Below are positions 8,097 to 15,426 of a DNA stretch of 64,000 nt, one piece after another. Source of the stretch: Sporosarcina cyprini (GTDB taxonomy: Bacteria; Bacillota; Bacilli; Bacillales_A; Planococcaceae); NCBI RefSeq assembly GCF_022048975.1, contig NZ_JAKMHX010000010.1, forward strand, positions 62,001 through 126,000, written 5' to 3'. The notes beneath the pieces were generated by a model. It had not been told where the DNA came from. It did not search any database and saw nothing but the letters and a program-made list of their open reading frames with translations. The translations under genes were made by a program, and so were the position numbers. The first letter of the stretch is position 1, and the number at the start of each line of letters is the position of its first letter.

Positions 8097-8906
8097 TTGC
8101 TCGGTAAATGGAATGCCACCGGGTTGAACATCATCCGCAACATGACGATGCATAATAATCAAGTGATGTTATCCATGGAACGGCTTTCAACAGGAAAACG
8201 GATTAACCGGGCTGCAGATGATCCTGCCGGTCTCGCCATTTCAGAAAAAATGCGAGCTCAGATACGGGGTCTTCAAGTTGCACAACGGAATATCCAGGAC
8301 GGCATTTCCATGGTGCAAACCGCGGAAGGCGTATTAAATGAAACGCATGCCATTTTACAGAGAATGCGTGAATTAAGTGTGCAGGCTTCAAACGGAACAT
8401 TGTCCGACAAAGACCGTGAGTTGCTTGATCAGGAGTTCCAGCAGTTGAAAGATGAAATTACACGACAGGCCAAGCAATCTGAGTTTAATACGAAGCCTTT
8501 ATTGGATGGCAGCCAAACCTCCATTAAAATTCAGGCTGGGGCGAATGCGGGGCAAACAATTGATCTGAACATTGGGGATCTACGTAACTTGGGCTTGGAC
8601 GATGTCTCCATTGCTACCCAAGAAGGAGCAAATGAGGCCATCTCCAAGCTGGATAATGCCATCGACAAGGTCTCTTCGGAACGTTCCAAACTGGGAGCCT
8701 ACGCCAATCGGCTGGAGCATGCATACAACAACGCCATGACCATGGAAGAGAATTTGACAGCAGCAGAATCACGCATACGGGACGTGGATATCGCAAAAGA
8801 AATGATGGCCCTCACTAAAGCGAATATCCTGCTCCAAGCGGGACAATATGTATTATCGCTGCATATGCAGCAAGCCCAATCGGTCCTTCAACTATTAAAG
8901 ACATAA
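8097..8906 (+). CDS. Flagellin-family protein (orphan, TTG start)
   Basis: 269 residues. Both conserved flagellin ends are present: an N-terminal coiled region with LSTGKRINRAADDPAGLAIS near residues 30-49 and QNxxDGISMVQTAEGVL after it, and a C-terminal AESRIRDVDIAKEM plus QSVLQLLK end; the variable middle is short, as in Bacillus Hag. Unlike Hag it begins LGKWNATGLNIIRNM rather than MRINHNI, and it starts at TTG, 7 bases after AGGGGTGG. No flagellar genes flank it, so it is probably a second, minor filament protein. Exported through the flagellar type III apparatus by family knowledge. A sigma-D-like -10 lies upstream and a terminator directly downstream. Confidence 0.93.
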   Translation: MLGKWNATGLNIIRNMTMHNNQVMLSMERLSTGKRINRAADDPAGLAISEKMRAQIRGLQVAQRNIQDGISMVQTAEGVLNETHAILQRMRELSVQASNGTLSDKDRELLDQEFQQLKDEITRQAKQSEFNTKPLLDGSQTSIKIQAGANAGQTIDLNIGDLRNLGLDDVSIATQEGANEAISKLDNAIDKVSSERSKLGAYANRLEHAYNNAMTMEENLTAAESRIRDVDIAKEMMALTKANILLQAGQYVLSLHMQQAQSVLQLLKT

Positions 8907-8909
8907 GAA

Positions 8910-8954
8910 AAAAGATCAACAGGTTGTCCTTTTACGACATCACGTTGATCTTTT
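8910..8954 (+). terminator. Terminator after the flagellin
   Basis: AAAAGATCAAC pairs with GTTGATCTTTT around a 23-base loop that can itself fold weakly. It may serve the convergent gene at 8968 as well. Confidence 0.65.
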
Positions 8955-8967
8955 ATATGTTTACGCG

Positions 8968-9360
8968 TTACATTCCGTAAAGCGGAAAACGCTCTTCTAG
9001 AAAGTCCACTTGATCGACCGGCAACTCGATAATGTACTCCAGGCTGCCGTATGGCTGAACGTCGACTTTTCCTTTTACAAATGGATTATTTGTCACGAGC
9101 GCGACCTTTCCATTCGACTGGTTAATTCCTTCTACTGCGAAACGATACCCTTCGAGCATTGTATACGGAACTATCTCATAGGCCTCTTGCAACTCTTTCA
9201 ACGAAACAGAACGAATTAATACATGCTCTTTTCCGCTCATCCGTTCAAATCCATTACGTTCCTCACAAACTTCCTCCGTCTGCAAATAATACTGTCGTTG
9301 ATAGGATACGAGTGCATATTCTTTTCCATTCCACATGGCAAAGCGTCCTTTCCGAATCAT
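8968..9360 (-). CDS. Hypothetical soluble protein
   Basis: 130 residues, no signal peptide or membrane segment; family not recognised. It opens with WNGKEYALVSYQRQYYLQTEE, has a central hydrophilic region and ends in DFLEERFPLYGM. Predicted mixed alpha/beta by eye, aromatic-rich. Two starts are possible: the ATG at 9360 behind GGGGGTGA, and the ATG at 9336 behind GAAAGGAC, which would remove the first eight residues. Stands alone between the flagellin terminator and the csbD-like gene, which is divergent. Confidence 0.65.
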   Translation of the reverse strand: MIRKGRFAMWNGKEYALVSYQRQYYLQTEEVCEERNGFERMSGKEHVLIRSVSLKELQEAYEIVPYTMLEGYRFAVEGINQSNGKVALVTNNPFVKGKVDVQPYGSLEYIIELPVDQVDFLEERFPLYGM

Positions 9361-9508
9361 TCCGTCACCCCCGAATTATTGATTACCTTCATTATACGAA
9401 TGTACCGATAATTTAGATAGATGATTTAGATGCATTTTACCAAAGTTAACCAGTTAATTGTACCTACAAAAATGATAGTAATTATAAACTTTACCCTTTT
9501 TTCATTCC

Positions 9509-9534
9509 GTTTAAACATAATTCGCAAAGGGTAT
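9509..9534 (+). promoter_or_regulatory. Sigma-B promoter of the CsbD-like gene
   Basis: GTTTAA at 9509-9514, 14 bp spacer, GGGTAT at 9529-9534: a full match to the general-stress sigma-B consensus. It lies 35 bp before the start codon at 9569. This fits CsbD, a known sigma-B target in Bacillus subtilis. Confidence 0.9.
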
Positions 9535-9568
9535 ATAGTAATAACCACAAAAAATGGAGGGATTGCTT

Positions 9569-9763
9569 ATGAAAGACAATGGATTTTCAGACAAGATGAA
9601 AGGCGCTGTGAGCAAAGCGAAAGGCGAAGTGAAGGACCAGGTCGGCAATGCTTCCGACGATCCAATGCTTCAAGCAGAAGGAAAATTGGATAAGATGAAA
9701 GGCGAAGTTCAAAAGCAGGTCGGCAATATGAAAGACCGCGCAAACGATGACGATAAATGGTAA
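9569..9763 (+). CDS. CsbD-like general stress protein
   Basis: 64 residues, highly charged and free of hydrophobic segments. It contains two copies of the K-M-K-G-x-V/A-x-K-x-K/Q-G-x family repeat (KMKGAVSKAKGEVKDQVGN and KMKGEVQKQVGNMKDR), the CsbD hallmark; the family folds as a small helical bundle and its biochemical role is unknown. The start at 9569 follows GGAGGG; an ATG five codons upstream overlaps that site. A perfect sigma-B promoter precedes it, so it is part of the general stress response. Confidence 0.92.
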   Translation: MKDNGFSDKMKGAVSKAKGEVKDQVGNASDDPMLQAEGKLDKMKGEVQKQVGNMKDRANDDDKW

Positions 9764-9830
9764 CAACCGGTTGCCGCAAGGCGCCTCTTACTAAACAATA
9801 CACAGGGGCTCTGGCCACTTTTTCAGAGAT

Positions 9831-9882
9831 CAGCCGCCAAGTCTTCCCACGGCATGATTGCCGTTCGAAGCCTAGGCGGCTG
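9831..9882. other. Strong nested hairpin between csbD-like and yflT-like genes
   Basis: CAGCCGCC (9831-9838) pairs perfectly with GGCGGCTG (9875-9882), and inside the loop ACGGCA (9849-9854) pairs with TGCCGT (9859-9864). No T-run follows on either strand, so it is not a standard terminator. It lies in the 186-base gap between two convergent stress genes. Confidence 0.5.
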
Positions 9883-9949
9883 TATTTCCGTAGGAGAGGT
9901 TCCGGGCCCTTGTTATTTACAAGATACCTGCTCGACAATTAGGACTTTT

Positions 9950-10369
9950 TTATAACCCATCTGTGTTAAGCCTGGGCACGGTTGCTTCATTATTGTTTCT
10001 TGGCTGATAATCCGCATCATTTTGCAACGACTCGCCGCTCTCAGACAATGCTGCCTGACTGTCGTGTTCGATCTGACCCTCCATCGTACGATCGCCGTCT
10101 ACGAATAGGACAATGCCGCCATTTCGGATGTCCTCCTCCACTCGTGCACCCACTGTTTTCGCATCTTCTATCCCAGAGTTACTTATCAATTGATTATTTT
10201 CCCGGCTGATCACCTTCACATAGGACTGATTGCGCAACTGGTCCAGTTCATCATCCCTTTGGGCGACCGCATGAATAGCAGACTCCTCATAGCCTTCCGA
10301 CTTAAGCTGGGTGATCTTATTTAAAGCGACATCAACCGAATGAAACGTCCCGACATATTTCATTTCCAT
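9950..10369 (-). CDS. yflT: YflT-like general stress protein (GSP-17M type)
   Basis: 139 residues. The N-terminal half (about 1-85: KYVGTFHSVDVALNKITQLKSEGYEESAIHAVAQRDD) is the GSP-17M/YflT fold, a small alpha/beta stress domain; the C-terminal third is hydrophilic, rich in Asn, Asp and Ser, and looks disordered. The start at 10369 follows AAAGGAGAG; the frame runs ten codons further up without a site. A sigma-B-like promoter lies 32 bp upstream. Convergent to the CsbD-like gene, so two stress genes face each other. Molecular function unknown. Confidence 0.85.
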   Translation of the reverse strand: MEMKYVGTFHSVDVALNKITQLKSEGYEESAIHAVAQRDDELDQLRNQSYVKVISRENNQLISNSGIEDAKTVGARVEEDIRNGGIVLFVDGDRTMEGQIEHDSQAALSESGESLQNDADYQPRNNNEATVPRLNTDGL

Positions 10370-10400
10370 CGTGACACTCTCCTTTTCCTTTTTATTCACT

Positions 10401-10426
10401 GTACCCCAGTAAAATGGAATTCACAC
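10401..10426 (-). promoter_or_regulatory. Candidate sigma-B promoter of the yflT-like gene
   Basis: On the minus strand GTGTGA (10426-10421), 14 bp spacer, GGGTAC (10406-10401). The -10 is 5 of 6 and the -35 is 4 of 6 against GTTTAA/GGGTAT. The position, 32 bp before the start codon, and the gene family support it. Confidence 0.6.
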
Positions 10427-10506
10427 ACCGGCATTTCATCCGGTTGGAATGAGTTTTTATAATCGGACTGCTCATAAGAACAATGGCATTGCTTTTAATT
10501 CCGGTG

Positions 10507-11012
10507 AACGCTTGCTTTCGCTTTCGAACCACTCGTATATCCAGGCAACCGCTCGTTTCCACTTTCGTACCTCTCGTATATCCTGGTAACCGCTCGTTTC
10601 TGCTTTCGTACCTCTCGTATATCCCGGTAACCGCTCGTTTTCGATCCCGTACCACTCGTATATCCTGCTAACCGCTCGTTTCTGCCTTCGTACCACTCGT
10701 ATATCCCGGTAACCGCTCGTTTCCACTTTCGTACCTCGCGTATTTCCCCGGTAACCGCTCGTTTCTGCTTTCGTACCTCGCGTATTTCCCGGCAAACGCT
10801 CGTTTCCTCTCCCGTACCTCTCGTATATCTCGCCAACCGCTCGTTTCCACTTTCGTACCACTCGTATATCCTGGCAAACGCTCGTTTCCGTTTTCGTACC
10901 ACTCGTATATCCCGGTAACCGCTCGTTTCCGCTTTCGTACCTCTCGTATATCCTGGCAACCGCTCGTTTCCACTTTTGTACCTCTCGTATTTCCCGGCAA
11001 CCGCTACTTTTC
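10507..11012. repeat. Phased repeat array C: about 24 CTCGT cores every 20/21 bp
   Basis: CTCGT (or CTTGC, CGCGT) recurs at alternating 20 and 21 bp, e.g. 10532, 10552, 10573. Two unit types alternate, CTCGTATATCCCGGTAACCG and CTCGTTTCCACTTTCGTACC plus one base, making a 41-bp dimer repeated about 12 times. Because 41 is not a multiple of three, all three minus-strand frames stay open and cycle through the same Arg/Tyr/Gly-rich peptides; these are by-products, not genes. The array fills the divergent gap between the yflT-like gene and the DUF3243 gene. Confidence 0.92.
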
Positions 11013-11208
11013 ACACCTATACCAATCCAACTGCTCACATCGCAGCGAGTAATTTCGAGCCAGCCACTCGCTTCCAATATCCATCATTCAAATTCCATTT
11101 TTCATTCTTCAGCATATATGGCTTTTGGCGAATCAAGTCGAAATTGGATGTTTAGACATGATGCGAAAGGTCAATACTTGGAGTATCACCTAAGAGGAGT
11201 GTGGATAG

Positions 11209-11514
11209 ATGGACGCGAAAGATCGTGTGGCTAAGGAATTGAATCAAATGGACGCGGAAAAGAAAGAAGATATTTTGGAAAACTTCAATCGCTTTAAAAT
11301 GTATCTGTCGGATAAGGTAAGCAAAGGCGAGAGCTTAGGCTTGAGCGAGGAGCAACTTGCCAAGACGACAGAATTTGTGGCCAACTATTTATCCAAGCAC
11401 GAAGAACCGCGTAACCGTGAGCAGTATCTTTTGCAGGAATTATGGAATGCCGGCGATAAGGAAGAGCAACATGCGCTTGCGCATATGCTGCTCAAATTAG
11501 TTCGCCAAGCATAA
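11209..11514 (+). CDS. DUF3243 family protein
   Basis: 101 residues, all-helical and charged, no membrane segment. Recognised from the family pattern: short conserved block FNRFKMYLSDKVSKGESLGLSEEQLA near residues 28-53 and EPRNREQYLLQELWNAGDKEEQHALAHMLLKLV at the end. B. subtilis YmfJ is the reference member; its function is not known to me. Start ATG at 11209 behind GAGGAG. The next gene begins 21 bases downstream, so the two are probably cotranscribed. Confidence 0.85.
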   Translation: MDAKDRVAKELNQMDAEKKEDILENFNRFKMYLSDKVSKGESLGLSEEQLAKTTEFVANYLSKHEEPRNREQYLLQELWNAGDKEEQHALAHMLLKLVRQA

Positions 11515-11535
11515 CATCGAAAGGATGTGGTTTTC

Positions 11536-11772
11536 ATGAATCGAAAGAGAGTTTTTACGGAGCACGACCGAAAAGATGCGGAAGGGCCGTACATGGACAA
11601 TCCGGAAAACATGAAGACGGACAAGGAAAGTATTTACGATATGCATGAAGATATGCAGACAGTCGACACAGTCCCCCTCGAAGATGCCAAGATGGAATGG
11701 AACGAAGAAAAGCAGGAGAATCACCATAAAACGAAAAGTGATTCCTCTTCTGAAGAAAAATATCCAGAGTAA
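11536..11772 (+). CDS. Small acidic hydrophilic protein
   Basis: 78 residues, rich in Asp, Glu, Lys and Asn, with no hydrophobic core; likely disordered. Family not recognised. The ATG at 11536 follows AAAGGATG; a GTG three codons upstream overlaps that site. It sits 21 bases behind the DUF3243 gene and ahead of a strong terminator, so it is probably the second gene of that unit. Confidence 0.68.
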   Translation: MNRKRVFTEHDRKDAEGPYMDNPENMKTDKESIYDMHEDMQTVDTVPLEDAKMEWNEEKQENHHKTKSDSSSEEKYPE

Positions 11773-11794
11773 TACCCATAGCCTAGAATCCCTC

Positions 11795-11834
11795 AAAAAA
11801 AGAGCGGCGGACAACCAAGTCCGCTGCTCTTTTC
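11795..11834. terminator. Bidirectional terminator
   Basis: AGAGCGGCGGAC pairs with GTCCGCTGCTCT over a 6-base loop, with A7 on the left and TTTT on the right. It ends the 11209-11772 unit and the convergent yxlEFG-like operon. Confidence 0.9.
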
Positions 11835-11840
11835 TATTCG

Positions 11841-12623
11841 TTATACTGTTGTCTTTGCCGCATTCCGCCCAGACATGTAGGAGCCAAAGAGGACGAGCAA
11901 AATAATCAAGAACACTGTCATCCCCGCCGCTTTCCAAAATGTTGAGTAATCCATGCTTCCCATCAAAATGTAGGCAGCATACGTGGGAATCTTCCAAGGC
12001 GTCACCGTCCAGTAGGCACCGATGACGGAGTCTAATATCGCCATGATCAGCGTCAGGAACAAGCCAAGCGCCGCTACTCCGCCCGTCGGCAGCCATGCGC
12101 TGAGGGCTAACACGATCGACACGACAAAGATGATCCATAAGCTGTACGCTGCAAGAAAGGCAAACACGTCCGCTGCCGGAATGGAACCGAATAATTGGGA
12201 CGTATAGTACCATCCTGCTAAAAAGCCGACCCAAACACTGGCCAACACGAGGATATTGATCATCGTCCATTTGCTTAGAAAATAGCTTGCATATGAAATA
12301 GGCCGTACATATAACAACGTCGCTGTTCCGTTTTTCCGTTCACTCGAAATCGCCCCCATGAATGCCAACACGATGATCAACAATCCGATTGACTGATATT
12401 GTCCCATGAGCGAGACGAGGATCTCTTTTGGCGCGAATTCCGGCCATGGAAAATCCATTCCGTCCGGCATATTCCCAACACTTTTCATGATTTGAGGCAA
12501 GAAATGATTGGTCACCGGCTCTATAATTCCGAAGATGATGAAGACGAGAGGAATCCAAAGCAACTTGAAGTTGCGCACCTGTTCGCGCCATTCTTTATGA
12601 AGCAACACACTAAATCCCTTCAT
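11841..12623 (-). CDS. yxlG: ABC-2 type permease, YxlG-like
   Basis: 260 residues with six predicted membrane segments: the first near 22-42, the rest from about 77 to the end, and the ISSERKNGTATLLYVRPISYASYFLSKW cytoplasmic motif typical of ABC-2 permeases. It pairs with the ATPase whose stop overlaps its start (TAATG), so the two are translationally coupled. With the upstream PLDc_N-type membrane protein the order matches B. subtilis yxlE-yxlF-yxlG. There these genes belong to the sigma-Y operon; no sigY or yxlC is present here. Substrate unknown. Confidence 0.88.
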   Translation of the reverse strand: MKGFSVLLHKEWREQVRNFKLLWIPLVFIIFGIIEPVTNHFLPQIMKSVGNMPDGMDFPWPEFAPKEILVSLMGQYQSIGLLIIVLAFMGAISSERKNGTATLLYVRPISYASYFLSKWTMINILVLASVWVGFLAGWYYTSQLFGSIPAADVFAFLAAYSLWIIFVVSIVLALSAWLPTGGVAALGLFLTLIMAILDSVIGAYWTVTPWKIPTYAAYILMGSMDYSTFWKAAGMTVFLIILLVLFGSYMSGRNAAKTTV

Positions 12624-13519
12624 TATTGCACCACCTTCATAAAGATTTCTTCCAGGCTCGCGGACTGTTTCTCCACTTTGCGGACGCCAAAACGCCCGCT
12701 GCTCAGTAGCGCCAGCACGTCTGGCATCGAGACTTGCTCATCAGTCAGGTCAATCCAGCCAATCGCACCTGCCAGCTCCACTTTCCACGGAGCTGCCTGC
12801 TCAAAGCGCTGCGTCTCCTCCGCCCCTTCAAATTCAATCCGAATTTTCGGTTCCGCATAACGCTGCCTGAACTCATTGAGAGATCCTTGCTCAATCAACT
12901 TACCATGCTGCATGAACAAGAGCTGATCCGTCATTTCTTCCGCATCATTCAGAATATGAGTGGAATAAAGGATCGTCGTCTGATGCTGCAATTCCTTCAA
13001 TAAATTCATGATTTGCCGCCTTCCCACTGGGTCAAGGGCGGAAACCGGCTCATCCAGCAACAGAAGTTTTGGTTTGTGAACGATGGCTTGCGCCAAGCCA
13101 AGCCGCTGTTTCATTCCCCCCGAGAAGGTGCCCGTCCGTTTATTTAGCGCATTCCCAAGACCAACGAACTCAAGCGTTTTTTGTGCTTCCGCCCGGGCTT
13201 CTCGTGCCCCCAAGCCACTGAGCTTCGCGGCCATTTCAGTAAATTCAATAGCCGTCAACCATGGAAAGAACTTTGGATATTGTGGCAGAAAACCAATGTG
13301 GGAACGAATTTCCTGATCCGCTGATCCTTCGAATGAAATACTTCCTTCTGTTTGCGTGACTAAGCCCGCCAGCATCGACAGAGTTGTCGTCTTGCCTGCA
13401 CCATTCGGTCCAATCAACGCTGTCGCCGTATAGGCATCCAATGTAAAACTGACAGCATCGACCGCCTTTTGCTCGCCATACCGTTTAGATAAACCCGTTG
13501 CTTCTAGTAGAACATTCAT
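12623..13519 (-). CDS. yxlF: ABC transporter ATP-binding protein, YxlF-like
   Basis: 298 residues. Walker A GPNGAGKT near residue 39, ABC signature FSGGMKQRLGLAQAI near 135, Walker B LLLLDEPVSALDP just after, and a C-terminal extension of about 90 residues common in ABC-2 exporters. Start at 13519 overlaps the stop of the upstream small membrane gene (ATGA). It energises the YxlG-like permease, most likely for export. The upstream 24 codons of the open frame belong to the preceding gene region and have no start signals. Confidence 0.94.
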   Translation of the reverse strand: MNVLLEATGLSKRYGEQKAVDAVSFTLDAYTATALIGPNGAGKTTTLSMLAGLVTQTEGSISFEGSADQEIRSHIGFLPQYPKFFPWLTAIEFTEMAAKLSGLGAREARAEAQKTLEFVGLGNALNKRTGTFSGGMKQRLGLAQAIVHKPKLLLLDEPVSALDPVGRRQIMNLLKELQHQTTILYSTHILNDAEEMTDQLLFMQHGKLIEQGSLNEFRQRYAEPKIRIEFEGAEETQRFEQAAPWKVELAGAIGWIDLTDEQVSMPDVLALLSSGRFGVRKVEKQSASLEEIFMKVVQ

Positions 13520-13716
13520 GCTTGCCGCCTCCCAAATATGAAATAAAGAATGGGACCGACAAGATTCAGCAGGAGGATAATGAAAATCCACATGATAAAC
13601 GGCCCGTTCGTCCGTTGATTCCGGATGAGGTCAATTAACGCAACAATCATTAGAATCAACTGCAAGCCAAGTATCGGCAAGATGAGATTCCACGGGATAT
13701 TAGCCAATTCAGCCAT
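13516..13716 (-). CDS. yxlE: Small two-helix membrane protein, YxlE-like (PLDc_N domain)
   Basis: 66 residues: hydrophobic segments at about 9-30 and 40-61 joined by a polar IRNQRTNGPFIMW loop, and a RRQA end. This is the phospholipase D N-terminal-like (PLDc_N) membrane domain without any phospholipase. The reference is B. subtilis YxlE, reported as a negative regulator of sigma-Y activity together with YxlD. First gene of the yxlEFG-like operon; its stop overlaps the ATPase start. Confidence 0.85.
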   Translation of the reverse strand: MAELANIPWNLILPILGLQLILMIVALIDLIRNQRTNGPFIMWIFIILLLNLVGPILYFIFGRRQA

Positions 13717-13802
13717 TCCCTCACAACCTTTCCTTTATTCTGTATTGTCTTAAGTATAATACGACTGTTCTATTCTGTATATAACAAAATGAAAAAATAA
13801 AA

Positions 13803-13833
13803 AAGAGAGCGACGACCATCCGCTTCTCTCCTG
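13803..13833 (-). terminator. Terminator after the fructokinase gene
   Basis: On the minus strand GAGAAGCG pairs with CGCTCTC around a GGATGGTCGT loop, followed by TTTTTT. Confidence 0.65.
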
Positions 13834-13837
13834 CTTC

Positions 13838-14755
13838 TTATAGTTCATGTAATCTCGGCAAAGCTGTCAATGCGCCTTGCTTTGTCGTTGCCAACGCTCC
13901 GATTTGATTGGCGAAGCGAATGAATCCGATCCATCCCTTTCGATCCTCCGGCATCCCTTTTTCAAAGAGTTCCCGCAGGATACCTGCCATAAATGCATCT
14001 CCCGCGCCTGTCGTATCCACCACTTCCACAGGTTCCACACCGACGTGATGCTGTTCCCCGCCGATGACCGCGGTCGTGCCCCGTTCGCCTGCTGTGACGA
14101 GAATAACAGGGATTTCATAATCGGCAAGCCGCCGGATTCCTTCCTCCACTGTATTGAAACCTGTTAAGAAGGACAATTCCTCCTCTGTCACTTTCAATAC
14201 ATCCACATCCGAGAGGAAAGAAGTAATTGTCTCCCGGCACTCCGTCTCGCTTTTCCAGCGCTTCAGCCGGATATTAGCATCAAAGGAAAGGAAAATCCCT
14301 CTTTGCTTTGCCATCTTGACGGCTTCCCGAGTTGTTCGGAGTGCTGTAGGATGAAACATGGTGCCCGATGCAAAATGAAAAATGGACGCCTGGTCAAATG
14401 CCTCTTCCTGCAAGTCATCAGGCTCCACTTGAATATCAGGCGTTTCATCGATATACGAATGGAAAATCCGTTCAAATCCCTCTGTTAAATGGACGACCAC
14501 GCCACTTACCCGTTTTTCCGGAACACGTTTTGCAAAAGACAAATCCACGCCTTCTTCTTCAATCTTCTTCCTGACATCAGATGAAGTATCATCATCCCCT
14601 GTCACCGTTATATAAGACGCCGGAACGCCGAGCCTTGAGAGTCCGACCGCCACGTTGACAGTGGTTCCACCCACATGCGTTGTAAAAGTCCGATTTGTTG
14701 TATCATCTGCTACATAATCGACGAATGCATCACCATACACGACTACTTGTTTCAT
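13838..14755 (-). CDS. PfkB-family carbohydrate kinase, probable fructokinase
   Basis: 305 residues. Ribokinase/PfkB fold: N-terminal VYGDAFVDYV and GGTTVNVAVGLSRLG substrate region, and the C-terminal DTTGAGDAFMAGIL signature near residue 240 with the catalytic Asp. Closest in pattern to bacterial fructokinases, which phosphorylate fructose to fructose 6-phosphate; another sugar cannot be ruled out. Start at 14755 is preceded by AAAGGGAG. It lies 3 kb from the sucrose-phosphate synthase/phosphatase pair but on the other strand; fructokinases accompany those genes in some sucrose-making bacteria. Confidence 0.9.
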   Translation of the reverse strand: MKQVVVYGDAFVDYVADDTTNRTFTTHVGGTTVNVAVGLSRLGVPASYITVTGDDDTSSDVRKKIEEEGVDLSFAKRVPEKRVSGVVVHLTEGFERIFHSYIDETPDIQVEPDDLQEEAFDQASIFHFASGTMFHPTALRTTREAVKMAKQRGIFLSFDANIRLKRWKSETECRETITSFLSDVDVLKVTEEELSFLTGFNTVEEGIRRLADYEIPVILVTAGERGTTAVIGGEQHHVGVEPVEVVDTTGAGDAFMAGILRELFEKGMPEDRKGWIGFIRFANQIGALATTKQGALTALPRLHEL

Positions 14756-14990
14756 GCTGACTATAACTCCCTTTCTTTTCATTTTTATTATACAAAATAA
14801 GAACCGGGCTCATCACCTGAAATCCATGCCAGTGCTGTGACATTCTTCTCGCCTTTGAATAAACTAAAATAACTATTTTATTGAGTCTATGCATACTTAC
14901 AAGTCAGTTAGGGTATAGATTGATATGTATTCTGCAATTTGCCCGCCGAATAAGCGGCAGAAACTACATCCAGACAAGGAGGTACTAACG

Positions 14991-15347
14991 ATGGATATCA
15001 TCCTCACGGCTTTCGATACGCTCATTATCCTGTTGTACATCACATTGATTGCTTTTATCACACCCATCCTAATGAAAGTCTTGCAAAAAAAGAACTACGA
15101 TATATTTTTTCAATTGATTCCTGTCTTTATTCTCACGTTCATTACGAGTCTTGCCATCTTTCTTGGAACAGGCGGATTCGAAGAGTCGCTCCTGTTTTTC
15201 CAGATGACGACCATCATCTCACTTGTCCTGATCGGCATTCTTTTATTCGTAACGCTCGCCATGAAAAAATTATGGCATCAGCAATATGAAAAAATGCTGG
15301 ATTGGATTGTTACATTTAAGACCGAACGAAGCTTCTCGCTAAAATAA
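14991..15347 (+). CDS. Hypothetical small membrane protein
   Basis: 118 residues with three hydrophobic segments (about 6-28, 39-59, 70-92) and a basic C-terminal tail. The start at 14991 follows a perfect AAGGAGG. No family recognised. It is followed by a terminator, and a TTG... no neighbour shares its orientation closely enough for an operon before that terminator. Confidence 0.7.
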   Translation: MDIILTAFDTLIILLYITLIAFITPILMKVLQKKNYDIFFQLIPVFILTFITSLAIFLGTGGFEESLLFFQMTTIISLVLIGILLFVTLAMKKLWHQQYEKMLDWIVTFKTERSFSLK

Positions 15348-15362
15348 GCGAGGAGTTTTTTT
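15333..15362 (+). terminator. Terminator after the small membrane gene
   Basis: CTTCTCGCT pairs with AGCGAGGAG over a 6-base loop, followed by TTTTTTT. Confidence 0.85.
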
Positions 15363-15426
15363 GTTTGAATCCATCCTCTGCCGCGTTACAATATTTGTAT
15401 TACATAACGGAAAGAAGCGTGGTCAG

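Noticed and set aside
10472..11077. Minus-strand open frames of up to 201 codons across array C, rich in Arg, Gly, Tyr and Glu
   Set aside because: The 41-bp dimer is not a multiple of three, so all three frames are open and show the same peptides in rotation. No ribosome binding site. They are by-products of the repeat.
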